Shown here: positions 1 through 11,541 of the stretch, piece after piece
How positions within the stretch are numbered: position 1 is the first letter of the stretch
How the letters are laid out: every line of letters begins with the position of its first letter
Origin: Pycnopodia helianthoides
Lineage: Eukaryota; Echinodermata; Asteroidea; Forcipulatida; Asteriidae
Assembly: GCA_032158295.1 (NCBI GenBank)
Contig: CM063249.1
Coordinates: 9,377,195-9,441,194, forward strand
DNA: 64,000 nucleotides
Reading direction: 5' to 3'
Made by a program: the position numbers and the translations under genes
Notes under the pieces: generated by a model
Told to the model about the DNA's origin: nothing
The model's input: only the letters and a program-made list of their open reading frames with translations
The model's database searches: none

Positions 1-410
1 TATATAGAAAATGACAACATATTCATGTTTGGTAAACAAACTAATTGCTGATCAGTCCACAGTGTGTCGTCATTAATAAGAACCACTGGCTGACTTCAGT
101 CTGCAGGTGATAGATAATGGGGCAATGTCCTAAAGATAACATTTTAATTACAAGAAACGGGAAAGTCAGGGCTCGGAATTTGTCGAAGACTCTTCCACTT
201 TAACCGACGCAGAATTCAAGTCTGAACATGTTGGAGTAATTCACTCTGTACAAGGGCTGCTGGGTAGGAATCCCAAATGCACTGGATATACTTGACAGCC
301 ACTGCTACCCTCAGGTACAACCGTGCACGTCAACAACGCAAGCACAATCTCATTCCCAACTTAGCAAATATACTGGTAAGCTCAGACAGAGGAAACGGCG
401 GAAACCTGAT

Positions 411-696
411 CAGCATGGATCAGTGTGAATTTACTGCTCCTTACATGTATAATCACCCGCAAAAACCGTCCAGAAAAGAGCATATCAACCTATATAAGGC
501 AATATTGATCAGTGTGAGGATAGGGCTTGTTAAGACTTGTGATCATGCAAAATCGTTCCTTGCAAGAAAATACTGACTGGAAAAAAACAGCATGGATCAG
601 AGTGAATATATACCACTGGTAACTGCTTAAAGTGTACCATAATGCAAAACAACTTTGTAGGGTGAAGACACCTGGGCAGCATGGACCAGTGTGAAA
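411..696 (+). repeat. Diverged tandem repeat, 88-89 bp period
   Basis: A 20-bp motif close to CAGCATGGATCAGTGTGAAT starts at 411, 500, 588 and 677, spaced 89, 88 and 89 bp. Copies 1, 3 and 4 are nearly identical over the motif and the copy at 500 is weaker. The sequence between motifs has diverged, so this is either a decayed minisatellite or a regularly spaced binding motif. Confidence 0.55.
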
Positions 697-697
697 A

Positions 698-1932
698 TTT
701 GGCCTGGTACCTCCTCTATCGTACTGAGGCTATAAACTTCTAAAGGGATGAAGTATTTTCAAGAGCACACATTCATCTCTGACCTTAGTTTTCAAGAAAC
801 CATACCACCTTTTAACCAAAAAGATAAGCTTTCACATTGGAAAGCAACAATTTATTGTCTTGATCAATACCAATCATGTACATGTACTTTGTCTGAGAGT
901 TGAGTTACTTAGGAAATACTGGAGCCGTGATGATGAAGGTTACCATGGAAACAATTCCCATCACATTGAAATGAAGAAGAACCAAATAGCAGGCATACCT
1001 GAGGGTTCATGGACGTACTCTGCGTGCCTGACTGGCTTGGCAAGTTATGAAGTGCAGTCAGGCGTAAATGACCCTTTTATGAGAAATTTTCCGGTTGGTA
1101 ACGGGTACAATACTGAGGATATTATGGAGAACGTTGCCCCAAGGCCACGAATTCACTACTTTTCTATAAAGGGCGTCAAAATAGTCGTGCTGGCGGAATA
1201 CCTCTGTTCCCATAATGGAGTATTTAGTCATTTGCCTCTAACATACAATGTAGATACTGGGGGGGGGGGGGGTTCTATAATCAACTCGGGAAGCTTCAAG
1301 GGACCAGTGATTGCGTTAGTGGAGTACTTTCCAATCTTCAAGATGTCTCTAAAACAGCAGAAACGCTAATCACAATGGGCAATATCAAAGACACATCAGA
1401 GCTGCCAATTTAACCCCAAACTCCATCGGAAAAAGAGATTCGGACAAAACTACTTCTCGTAAAAGTAGTTCCGCAATCGCACAACCTTGAAGGGATGGAT
1501 GACACCTTTTCCACAAAGGCCTCCTGAAATGTTTTCTTTTCTGTGATGGATATTCTGTTGTTGTATTTGTCATCACTCTCGCAATGCAGTGTACGACCTT
1601 TAAATTGAGGGGGGGGGGGGGGGCGGAAAAAAAACACAGCTCTTTTCCATCCGTGTCATTCAAACCGATACAAAAGAATTCAGTCGTCACCAGAAGTACA
1701 CACAAAAGCAGCAATTTGTTAGAGTTGTAGGCTTTTTGAATTCATACAATAGTCTAACCTTGTAACACCCTAAGTGCTTTTTTTATACTCCCTTAGAAAA
1801 TATAAATGATGTTTTTTCCCCCGGTTGTCCCTGCATTTATCTGCATGCACTGAGAAAATGTATGAACGCAGGAAGAAGACGACAAAAATTATAATCCTAC
1901 AACGGATTGGATATATTCAAAAAAGGGGGAAA
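698..1932. other. Gene-free intronic stretch with two long G tracts
   Basis: I see nothing coding that I can support. Uninterrupted G runs are present at 1259-1272 (14) and 1609-1623 (15). Short frames spanning the runs, with Gly or Pro strings, are artefacts of the tracts. Confidence 0.6.
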
Positions 1933-2142
1933 TCATCTTAATAAATTAATTACTTCACTTTCATAATTTTTAATTTCTGATTGGTAAGTGTCCAGTTGTT
2001 TAAAGAAAAGGGTCCATCTTTTCATTTTGTTTCTGAAAAAAGTTTCACAATCGATTACTTGTTTCCCATTTTTGAAACAACAGTCAACATCTTCGATCTG
2101 AGACGAAAGAACGAATAAAAAGAATACAAAAATAGTTTTCAT
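1933..2142 (-). CDS. Possible small secreted peptide ORF, function unknown
   Basis: This 69-codon frame begins MKTIFVFFLFVLSS, a typical short signal-peptide pattern: a lysine, then about 11 hydrophobic residues, then small polar residues. A plausible cleavage region follows near residues 14-21. The predicted mature part starts with a CC pair, has a third cysteine in VIDCETFF, and ends in a charged, possibly helical tail (YQSEIKNYESEVINLL). I chose the internal Met because it directly precedes the hydrophobic core; the frame is open eight codons further upstream. I see no TATA box, poly(A) signal or splice context that proves expression, and I recognise no family. It lies within the presumed Musashi downstream intron on the same strand, so it could be a chance frame in AT-rich DNA, where Phe- and Leu-rich runs arise easily. 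Confidence 0.22.
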   Translation of the reverse strand: MKTIFVFFLFVLSSQIEDVDCCFKNGKQVIDCETFFRNKMKRWTLFFKQLDTYQSEIKNYESEVINLLR

Positions 2143-2929
2143 ACGAATAATTTCTGAATAACTCAATTCAAGTTGAAGCCTAAACAGTTATTGAATCAGC
2201 TTCCCTCATGCTGTGCACTTATTGTTTGAAAAACATGACAAGAAAAAAGCGGCGGGAAAAACACCCAAGATATAATTTAATCGCAATTTCATGGACTTAG
2301 TTGCGTGGAGAATGAAATCCACAAGGACGAACCACTTGCATCCTACAAGATTGTGCGTCCACCATATGGGCTTGATTCAAATAAAGAAAAAAAAGAGAGG
2401 GAGAAAAAAAGAGAAGCAATTTTCCTGGAGGACTGTTTTAGTGTCTGACCCAACGCGCAAAAAATTATCTACAGTCCTTGTAGATGTATATTCAGGGATT
2501 TCAACAATGCAATCAAATTAACACATTAATTGCCTCTGGCTCTTCAATGGAATAGGAAGATGGTGGCACATCTATCTACAATTGGAATCAATCACACTGC
2601 ACACACAAAAATGATTTCACATTAGAAAAGAAAAGGAGGAAAAAAAAGAGTTTGTAAAATGACTGAATTCAATTTGGAGTAAAGCAAAACTCATCATTGG
2701 TTCATCTTGTCATTTTAATGGATGAGGTACAATCAACATCCAGTCACCAGTCACCAATTAATAATGAATCGCCAAATATTTATTCCTTTGGGAAGTTTTC
2801 TCCTAGAGTTATTTGGTATCAAATGCCTGCACCTTATTGCTAATAATAAATACAACAATAGGCTGTTAAAATTCATATCAAAGTCCTTTTACACTATTAT
2901 GCCCCTGTTTAATGGGCCTTAAGTATTCC

Positions 2930-3175
2930 TGACACCATCTCAACTCCTTGGGAGTATGCAGCACCATCAGCCAAATGGAGGCACAGGTTGCTAATCATTC
3001 AAATCAACAATCTCTACCCTCGCAGGTACCCATTTACTCCTGGGCGATGAGAAGCATTTATAGTCGAATGTCTTGCCCAAGAACATAAGATTCACTACCG
3101 GGATTCAAACCCACACTGGTGGCTCAGCTGTCAGAACTTGATTGTGATGCTCTACACCGCTCGACCACAACACAC
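2930..3175 (-). mobile_element. tRNA-derived SINE
   Basis: On the minus strand a tRNA-like head carries an A-box-like TGGTCGAGCGG (3157-3167) and a B-box-like GGTTTGAATCC (3101-3111), at tRNA-like spacing. A non-tRNA body follows, containing the phrase CTTGGGCAAGACATTCGAC, which resembles bodies of widespread deuterostome SINEs as I recall them. It is not a functional tRNA because the stems do not pair and a long body follows. Confidence 0.7.
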
Positions 3176-4087
3176 TAAATTGTAGAGTGATCACGCTATT
3201 GTTGTTCAGAAACATCCAAGTCAAAACATTTATCAATTTTTCAGCAATGATATTAAAAAATACATGCTGTGCTCCGTATTTAGTACATTTAAAATGACAG
3301 CTTAACTATTTTGTGAGCCGGGTTATGACAGAAGCATCTTTTCAAATTTGTATTATATTTTATTTCGGGTATCCATTGAGCTCTAGCTGGTTGTACACTC
3401 CCATCGAATGCCAATTTTTTATATTAATATACGTTTTATAATAACTGCCCGCAAAATGTAACAAACATAATCAATAATCAAATTTGTTCTGCCTCTAATA
3501 GTAAGAAAAGCATACAAGTATGGATTTTGGAAATTGGACTTTGAAATTGGAACCTTTGATAAATAAATCTGAATAAATTTCTCATTTGAAGAAAAACAAC
3601 ACGTTGAGACCTTAGTTTCGAGTGAAACATTTTGCAATTAGCCATACTGTGTCAGTGGTCCCCAGAATGAGAGGCAGTTGAAGAGTGGTGACTGGAAAGG
3701 CACCTAACACCCAGGGTAATATCTTCATGCGGGGGCAGGTGGTCTATTCAAGAAGGTGGTGAGACTAACATGTTTGAATCACTCAGAGATGGTTTGGGTT
3801 TATTTGATCTGCCAGACCGGGGTGCTTTACAACAATTACCTCCCCCCTCCCAATCCCTCCACCTCAAAAATGGAAAGTGTGCAGAGATGAGGTTACTTTT
3901 AAAAGCACAAGGACGACATTGGTGGGCGTTAAAGACCAGTATCCACATTTGAAATACATGAAACGACAAAGCTGTGAAAATCAAGCTCAATCAGTAGTTG
4001 GAGTCACAAGAAAATTATGGGGTAAAAAAAACCTTATATGTTTTTTACTGTTTTCGAACATCAGGTTTTGGACTTGTAAGATCAAAA
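3176..4087. other. Intronic stretch without recognisable features
   Basis: Unique-looking AT-rich sequence. Short frames on both strands around 3750-3990 are mutual shadows with no recognisable domain. I see nothing else. Confidence 0.5.
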
Positions 4088-4190
4088 TTCATTTCTAAAA
4101 AACTACAGCATTTCAGGCATACATATTTCAAGGGAAGCTTTCCACAATGACCATCTTTGTACCATGTAATTTGTGTGTAAATCTGTAGAC
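4088..4190 (-). mobile_element. MITE fragment, TTAAAGG family (copy 1)
   Basis: This stretch matches the segment at 49236-49340, including ATATTTCAAGGGAAG, TGACCATCTTTGTAC and AATCTGTAG. It also matches the interiors of the elements at 31982-32374 and 47794-48134 (reverse complement). The terminal inverted repeats are not recognisable here, so it is a fragment. Confidence 0.6.
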
Positions 4191-7100
4191 ATTTACATAT
4201 TCAATCTTAACCAGTGTTGGGCACACCCTTTTGGAAGAAGAGTTCCATGTTATTCTGTGGAACATTATCACCACAGATGCTTATTTTCTCCAAATGTACC
4301 ATCAGGGAGAAACTGCATTTCATACTTCGCTGGTTTTGTATCCGGTTTGTGCCCAAATTCGCCCTTTGCACAGTCAGCCATTTGCGTGTGAACCACGAAT
4401 TGGGGACAGCAGCAATTAGAAGCAATATGTATCACTCAGTATTGTCACGGTAACGTAATGACACTTATCAAACAGATACATAAATACAACACAAATCAAG
4501 CATGAAGTCGAGGCTCTACACGCACATGGATCTGTGCAAGTAGCCAATGTCAGCCTTTCCCTACTAGTACAAGCGCACGATCAAGTCCAAGCGCTTGGTT
4601 CTTAATTGCAGGCTTGACCGCGCCGTCATCAACATGTGTAAGTTTGACATGACACCCCCTTTGAAGCTCGGCCTCTGTGCATAAAATAAAGCGGACTAAT
4701 TCCTCCAGCCAAAAATCTAGAATAATTGCAATCCTCTGGGGGAGGGTTGTTGGTTTTTATTCCAATCCTATTGGAACTGAAATCAGATAACGAGCGGCTT
4801 AATAAGAAGTGACCACAAGAAGAATTAGGCCAATCACACGCCGTTAACTAGGTCAATGCAATTCAGGCAGCACACCGACGCACTACGACTACCCCCTATG
4901 CTACAGCACAGTGTTTTAATTAAATATCCCCACCGATATTGACAGACTTTCTTGTGGGTTTTTTTCCCCCTTTTTTTCTGAGTACTCTTTTTTTTTCTAC
5001 CAAAGACGCTTTACATGTTGATTAATCGGGATAATGCCATGCTACAAATAGTCTTGATTAATTACACAGGATTCTTGCCAAGGTATTCGAGGGGAGAAGA
5101 AAAAAAAGTGTGAAAATTCACCTAGTTTAGTCGGTTTCAATTACTGGCAACTGTGTCGCGGTCTCATACATGATCAGTCCTATATACATCCCTAGCGGAG
5201 TTGCTATTTTTATCATTTCATTTTCACGGAGCCTTATTTGGCTTTGGACTTTCACCTGTTACATCTGAATTGATCCAATAATTATTGCGAGTGCGGTTAT
5301 GGTGCAACCAATTTCGTTCTTGGATCAAAAAATTCCAATCCCATTTTAATATTTGAATTACTTCTGTTGGAAAGAGAGAGAAAAATCACCATATATTATT
5401 TCAGCATTATTGCGCCTTTTTTTGAGGGGATATTTTGCAGGAAGTTATTCTCTGAAAGTTTTTTTCTTTCTTTTTTCCTGACGAGCTCCCAGCTGGCCAA
5501 CAATAATAACTGGAAATTTTGATTAAATCAAGCATGCCTGGACAAGAATCTAGGTTAATTGCGGTATGTCACGCTTTACTGTGTCGTGTATCATCCATCC
5601 AAAATGCCAATTGCTATTAGGAAGTTACCTCTACGCTATTACTTCTCTTCTTACCGTGAAAGTTATCTTAAAGATCAAGCGATCCGCGGTGCAAATTTCA
5701 AATTGAATCCAATTAAATAGGAAATGACTTTTAGTCAAAGAGGGTCAGGTATCAACAAACTGTCAAAAATGTTCTGCTTTATTTAAAAATGTATCCCCCC
5801 CCTCCGTAAAGAGATGTGTGATGTACTAGCTAGTCCATATGCCACAAACAAGTTTGTAATTAATCAATAATTAATTTCATTTTGAATAATGCTCTCTAGG
5901 AACGCCGACAAAAAACAGGCCTTGCTCACGACGACGACGGGACACGTCACTGGTGGGACTAGAAACAAAACCAAAACATGTCAACTTCATTGCTACCGTC
6001 TAGGCACGTACTGTTGTTGTGGTAAAGCATTTCTTAACATTTCTCATTCCACCGGTGACATCATGTAACGGGCCGCCAGGCTTGTTGTTTTTTTTGTGGG
6101 CACTTCCCAGATAGCATTATTTTAAACAAAATAAATTGGTGGAGATATCAAAAAGGAGGTCTCGCAACAGGTGTATTTTCAGCTGGTTCATTATTTATTG
6201 ATTACAAATTTTTTGTTACATGGCATATGGACAAGGTAGCACGGCACACATCCTTTAAAAAACAAAAACAAACAAAAAATCTATGCAGAGCCTTCTGGAT
6301 GTCACACCCTACTGCTGTTATATGACTCCTGGGTCTCATTATCTTAATCGCAAATCAATAACTTCAAACATGGTGTATCTTTAAGTTCAAGAACCTACCA
6401 CCCCCCCCCCTTCTCTCTCTCTCTCTCTTTCTCTCTCTTCAAAGTTGTAATCATGGCAGATGTCACCACAGCAATGCTTTCCCTTACTGTCACCTGCCCC
6501 TGGCAGGGCAAAGGCGCTGAGGTTACAACAAAAAAATTGACAAAAATTAATCATTTCCTAGTGTTTTAGAGGCATGCTGACCCAGTTAAATTGTTGATAG
6601 CTCCCTGCGGAGTAGTGCGGCCAGGGTTGGGGGAGAGAAGGAAAGGGGTTTGATGGGGGCATATGGCAGTGATATGTCAGCTTGGAGCAGCCCTCCAATC
6701 GCTGGCAAATACTTATGTTTCTGTTTCGTGTGTAATTTGTACTTTTACATCGCTTAAATCCAAGAAGAAACATTTGTACAAAGAAGCAAGAAATTTCACG
6801 GCCATGATATTGTGTTTATATCCCCAATACATTTCTTTTTTAACCCGCCACAATAGTGGGCGCGATACAAAAACGGGAAGCTTTGCAACGATTCATTTAT
6901 ATCAAATCAGATGTAGAGCTTGAAGGCATTTGCTTAATTGTAACGCACGACCTCTGAACTCCGAGTACGTTTAGAATTAAAACATCGAGTGTTTAGAGTT
7001 GACTTCAATCAAAGATTTCAAAAGGACTCAGATTTGTAAACTTTTACTTGCAATTTGTTGGGTTTATTGGGGGGGAAAACAACCCTCCAAGGGCTGATGA

Positions 7101-7515
7101 TAATTTAATTCAAAACTTAATAAAAAATCAATTCCACAAGGATAGAATAAAAATGCATAAAAAAAACATGCCACGTGCACACTGTCAGCAGCCAGCCTTC
7201 TCCCGTCACTGCTATAGAGTAATTAATTGATTCGCAGAAAGCATAATTACTGAACCAATTAATTGACTTAATAGTTAATTTCTCCTGGCTGATCGGTTGG
7301 GATTTGGCAATGGCTGTACAACATTTAACAAATTCTCCGAGGGGTCCCATGGGGGCTGGTGGAAATGTTAAGTTCTGTGCCGGTGAATTTCTGAGCTAAA
7401 TATATAAATGAAAGTGTAGGCCTAGGCAGGATATTTACATAGTCCCAATGTACACACAGAAAGAAATGGCATGAAGCCTACAGATACATCTATGTGAATT
7501 GAAAGAAACAGTGAA
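4191..7515. promoter_or_regulatory. Repeat-poor intronic block with homeodomain-type motif clusters (candidate enhancer)
   Basis: More than 3 kb with few repeats beyond one C10 plus CT microsatellite (6401-6439). TAATTA/TTAATT cores cluster at about 4917-4925, 5019-5056, 5700-5720, 5856-5880 and 7220-7285. The last cluster lies just beyond a CACGTG E-box near 7172. Such motifs also occur by chance in AT-rich DNA. Regulatory function is an inference and no conservation data are available here. Confidence 0.25.
6401..6439. repeat. C tract followed by CT microsatellite
   Basis: Ten C residues are followed by an imperfect (CT)n run of about 28 bp. Confidence 0.95.
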
Positions 7516-7520
7516 CATGT

Positions 7521-7549
7521 ATTATTATTATTATTATTATTATTATTTT
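7521..7549. repeat. (ATT)n microsatellite
   Basis: Nine uninterrupted ATT units, followed by TTA. Runs of this kind often mark the 3' tails of SINEs in these genomes (compare 40951-40968). Confidence 0.95.
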
Positions 7550-7667
7550 AAATAGATGTTGCATCTGATAAAGAATATTATTTGTGTTTTACTTATACAT
7601 CGATGTGTGTTATTGTTAAGCACTGTGTATTCAATACATTTTTTGAATGAAAATAAAACCACAGATT

Positions 7668-7710
7668 TAATACTTGGGCGGGATTCGAACCCACGACCTT
7701 TGCCATTTAT
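7668..7710 (-). mobile_element. tRNA-SINE fragment
   Basis: The minus strand carries a perfect B box, GGTTCGAATCC (7681-7691), flanked by GGTCGTG and CGCCC. The same context occurs at 30470-30550. The A-box half is missing or decayed, so this is a fragment. Confidence 0.6.
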
Positions 7711-7790
7711 AACTGCAATGGAAATAAGAGTAAGGGTCATGTTCATCAAACTAAACATTTTTTTTTTTTGCATCAAACCCTTGTAGTATC

Positions 7791-7972
7791 AGGGTTCTCC
7801 CCAGGATTTTCAAAACTATGTGGCATTCTGGACCCAAATTTTTGACGTTTGGCCAAAGCACGCTGAATTGAAATGAGGTCCTCTGAATGTTTAACACTTG
7901 GTGTTCATCTTTTGTTTTATAAGCCCTGGTGTGTAATCTGGGGCATTCTAAATGGTTTTTGTGAATTTCATC
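7791..7972 (+). repeat. Dispersed repeat family J, copy 1
   Basis: It aligns with 24782-25007. Both begin AGGGTTCTCC and share TCTGGACC, AAATTTT, TTTGGCC, AAGCACG, TTGAA and GAATGTTT blocks in order, then GTGTAATCT or GTGCAATCT, and end near GTGAATTT. No coding signal is seen. The class of element is unknown. Confidence 0.7.
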
Positions 7973-8039
7973 TGAAGTCGTCCACCCCCCCCCCCCACAA
8001 AAAAATAAGGTTTTTAATTATTTTATATTTTTGCAGATA

Positions 8040-8063
8040 TTCCACAGTTTGTTCCACAGTTTG
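8040..8063. repeat. 12-bp tandem duplication
   Basis: Two exact copies of TTCCACAGTTTG, just after a good acceptor-like TTTTTGCAG on the plus strand. A local duplication with no known function. Confidence 0.85.
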
Positions 8064-8729
8064 TGCATATCGTCACACAATTCGCGCATATCTGCTAGCC
8101 TGTGCACGAGGAGAACTCTTGAGCTTCTCATAAATGAGTTGACGGTCATCATGAATGAAAAATCACTCACCATGAACGAAGAAATTCCCCACACTTTATC
8201 ATCAACAAACCATTACACTATACTGGCTCGCCTATTTCAGAGTACCTTGATTACAAGTCCCCACATGTTATCCAAGTAAACTATTCTTTAATTAGACAAG
8301 TCCTGTCCATACAGCCAACATTCTAAACCTCTCAACACCACCCAAGCAGTCGAACAAACAATGAAGTTATCATGAGAGCATTATGAAGGAGTGTTTCTCT
8401 CATCAACGTGTGATCGCCATTCTTTGGATATTTCCCTGAATATGAAGTGATATCCGGGGTGTTTTTATCCTTTACCCTCCGAGAGGAGCCATGACTTTCC
8501 CCACTCTCAAGGGTAGAAAATAGCGCCAACAATTTATCCTGAAAGATGTCAGAGAACTGTCAGGTGAACTGCAGATCATCTACACTTGAAGACTGCGGGT
8601 AAGGGACACTATAATACAAAACTCATAACGCTCAAACTTAAAGGGAAAGTACATCAGGGTTTTGGATTTTTTTATTTTATTTTACTTTTTTTTTGGGGGG
8701 GGGGGGAGTTGAAAAAAAACATTGATTAG

Positions 8730-8814
8730 AATGACATTTGAACCTGCGACCTCAGGATTAACATGCTGGCACTCTACCAACTGAGCTATCTAGCCCTAAT
8801 GTTGGCAGTCTCCC
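8730..8814 (-). mobile_element. tRNA-derived SINE head (copy 1 of 3)
   Basis: The minus strand carries a perfect A box TAGCTCAGTTGG (8777-8788) and a B-like GGTTCAAAT (8736-8744) at tRNA spacing. The pairing and B box are degraded, so it is SINE-derived rather than a tRNA gene. Copies at 54001-54073 and 62286-62385 share the A- and B-box context. G12 tracts flank the area at 8695-8706 and 8940-8951. Confidence 0.75.
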
Positions 8815-8951
8815 TTGTGGTTTGTTACTTGAGGTTTTAGGGTGTTTTTGTTTTTTAGGGGGATATTAATTCTCATCCTCTTGTTTTCAATGAACACACT
8901 GTAGATATAAACAACATGGAAAAAGTCTTTATCAATTTCGGGGGGGGGGGG

Positions 8952-10436
8952 AAGGGGGTCTTGTTTTTAAGACAACCACAAAAAATGGTTTGTGCAAGGT
9001 TCACAAAGTTTTCTGCAATTGCAGAAATTGAAACAAGCATTGGCGATTGTTCTTCAAATTCTACTTCCACTATGTTTGACTGGAATATTTTTCTGAAGGA
9101 GTCTTATTAGCACAAACTATTATAGTCAGTTAGCTTTTAGTCTGAAAAAAAAAATCATGAGTTTCCCTAACAAGTTTAGAATCCTTTAAAGAAGTAACAT
9201 CATAGAGACCATGTGGCCGTAGATGAATAATGCGAAAAACAGCAAGACTTAATCCCACGAGATTGTTGGACAGACCAGAGTGGGTAACGACCCGAGTGAG
9301 ATGCCCCAACAAATGTCCACATTATCAAATCACAAACAGTTTTCCCGAGACAACCCGATTTGGGGTATCTGTGGTTGATGCAACATGATACACCATGGAA
9401 TAAGCCAATGCGGATCACAACTCCGAAGTTTCGATTTACCGTTCAGACTATAAAAGAGACTGAACGGAACTGCTTTCTGTAATCCAAATACAATAATTAT
9501 CAAAATTGGGCCAAATTTTGTTCACGTTGTTGTCATGACCGCTGCAGTGTTTGTGACATTATTAGAGAAATATTATCATAGCCTTGTTAGCTCAGACAGA
9601 AACTTCCACGGTAACCATGATATGCCAAGTGGTAGGCAGCTGTCGTTGTCAACATAAATCCACAACGAGCCCGGTCGGAAAAGTGTTGTGTGCCATGAAT
9701 TTTAAGCACAGGTTTTATTCACTGTAACCGAAGTATTCCACATTGTGCAGTTCCAGTGTTCAGTTGCAGGGAAAGAGCACATGTGCATCTAATGCACTGT
9801 GTATTTATATTCAAAGATGACACGATTACACATCAACACACCTTTAAGTTGTACGCGAGAGAAAGAAGGACTGGGGAAATATTGAATTTTGGTGAGGAAT
9901 GCAAGAAGTAGGGCAAGCTGAAATTGGGTTGCGAGCACACTCAACACTTGATTTTCTGACATGTAAGAGAATAGAAAGGCATCACATCACTCCCTTGGCC
10001 CTGGGTTAAGATTATTTGAGCAAACCGTCCTTCTCTTCATCTGAATAACACCCGCAGCAACAAGCATCTTCAAACACATCGCACTAGGAAAGCCAAAACC
10101 TCAGTTCTCTCATTATTCAGGACTAAAAAAAACTAGGCCAGTGTAGCAAGAGAGAGCCCTATAAATGCCATCAAATACTGCCGGCAGACAAGCTATGCCA
10201 CACTCTAAACTGATCATGCACGCAGCACAGTGCAAAATGTTCCGAGTGTCCGAAATCATTTTCAAAGCCATCACATAATAATGCTTCAATCCTCTACAAA
10301 AAATCATACGTGAGTCGCACAAGGATGAAGTCTGACAAGAATCCCTCACAAAGCTCTTTAGCAAGACTGCAGTAGTAGCAGAAAGCCCTCAGTGCCAGCC
10401 TGTAAATGCCTGGACTTACTTCCACTTCTCTCTACT
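8952..10436. other. Intronic stretch without recognisable features
   Basis: No repeat family, domain or RNA gene recognised. Short overlapping frames on both strands (for example 9130-9418 and 10113-10364) have no recognisable homology. Confidence 0.5.
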
Positions 10437-10452
10437 CCCCCCCCCCCCCCCC
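10437..10452. repeat. C16 homopolymer
   Basis: Sixteen consecutive C residues. One of about 16 G or C runs of 12 or more in this window. Confidence 0.97.
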
Positions 10453-10737
10453 AGGATTCCAGCAGATGGTTTTTATGCTACTCCATAGCACCTTCTACAT
10501 AGTTAGCGGAAAAGCAACTCAATGAAATATTTCCTGCTTGGAAATGATAGAATCACAAAACCGGCTGCTGGACAGGGTACCACCTAAAGTTTTTTTCCTT
10601 ATGGATTGCCTAACAGCTGGGGGGAACATCAAGAGAATCTTGGGATGACATCACACCCCCACTGCACCTGTTACCAGCTGAAGAAACCAAGCCCTGTTTT
10701 GGGGGGTTGGGCCTATCACGAAGGACAACACCAGAGC

Positions 10738-10924
10738 TCAAATTCATAGAGCTGCTTCGGCAGGAAATATTGCTTAACAATTTTCAGTTCAGCGAAAAGG
10801 AGCAGGATACCAGTCACTTTCCTTGCTCTATAATGTGACATGGCATTTTACTTATTCTGGTAAGCATTTTTACTTTGTGCTTAGCCACTTTTTGTGCTTA
10901 AAGCAGCTCTATGAAATTGGTCCC
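10738..10924 (-). mobile_element. MITE-like element, family A (copy 1, complete)
   Basis: Imperfect terminal inverted repeats: ATTCATAGAGCTGCTT at the left and AAGCAGCTCTATGAAAT at the right. In reverse complement the interior carries GCTTACCAGAATAAG, ATGCCATGTCACA and GTGACTGGTATCCTGC, shared with 61758-61943 and in part with 37043-37207. It is about 187 bp with no coding capacity, so it would be non-autonomous. Confidence 0.8.
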
Positions 10925-11394
10925 AGATCTCTTCCTTTGTCTTGAATTCAACATTTCCTAAGTTTTCCCCACACACAATCGGATTGCAGCCAGGCAACCG
11001 ACTTGATTTAAAACTCAACTTAAATAGTCCTCTACTGACCTTTGACATTTGTATATAAATCGTAACATGATTTCCCCCGTCTAATCTGTGTTATTATACA
11101 ATTAAAGATGCCCTCCTTACTGAAAGAAAACTGTCAATACCAGCTCTAGGCTGTCAGCCTAAAGTGAACACTTTACAAAATAAACCTAAGCAGTGAAAAT
11201 TAAGCACAATAAACATCAGGCTGCCATAAGTGCCTTGGCCTCAGAGGGTTACAGCTGCACAAGTGCCACAGACTTAGCCATTATTTTCAATATGGTAGAG
11301 TCGCTGGGATTTGGAGCAACTCTTAGCTCCGTAAGCTCCCTAATCCAAGTCTACGAAGAGTGATTTTTGCCCTGCGAAGTTAGCTTTCTTTAAT

Positions 11395-11541
11395 GGAATA
11401 AAAGAGTGGCGACGAGGTCTTAACCAGTTGTTTAAAACCGGCAGCGTCGTGGCCGTGCGATAAAGGACCGGGCCGAAGGCAAGGTTCTTATCGCAAGGTT
11501 TTAAACGAATGTTCAAGATCGAGCCACCACTCTTTTATTCC
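11395..11541. mobile_element. Short inverted-repeat element (family K)
   Basis: A perfect 15-bp terminal inverted repeat, GGAATAAAAGAGTGG at 11395-11409 and its complement at 11527-11541. Nested inner arms are GTTTAAAACC versus GGTTTTAAAC and TGCGATAA versus TTATCGCA, around a GC-rich loop. The whole folds as an imperfect hairpin. The following sequence to about 11890 may belong to the same larger element. Confidence 0.75.

Noticed and set aside
411..696. CRISPR array
   Set aside because: Only a 20-bp motif at 88-89 bp spacing with decayed copies, in an animal genome.
8730..8814. tRNA gene
   Set aside because: A and B boxes are present but stems are degraded and related copies exist with SINE-like flanks.
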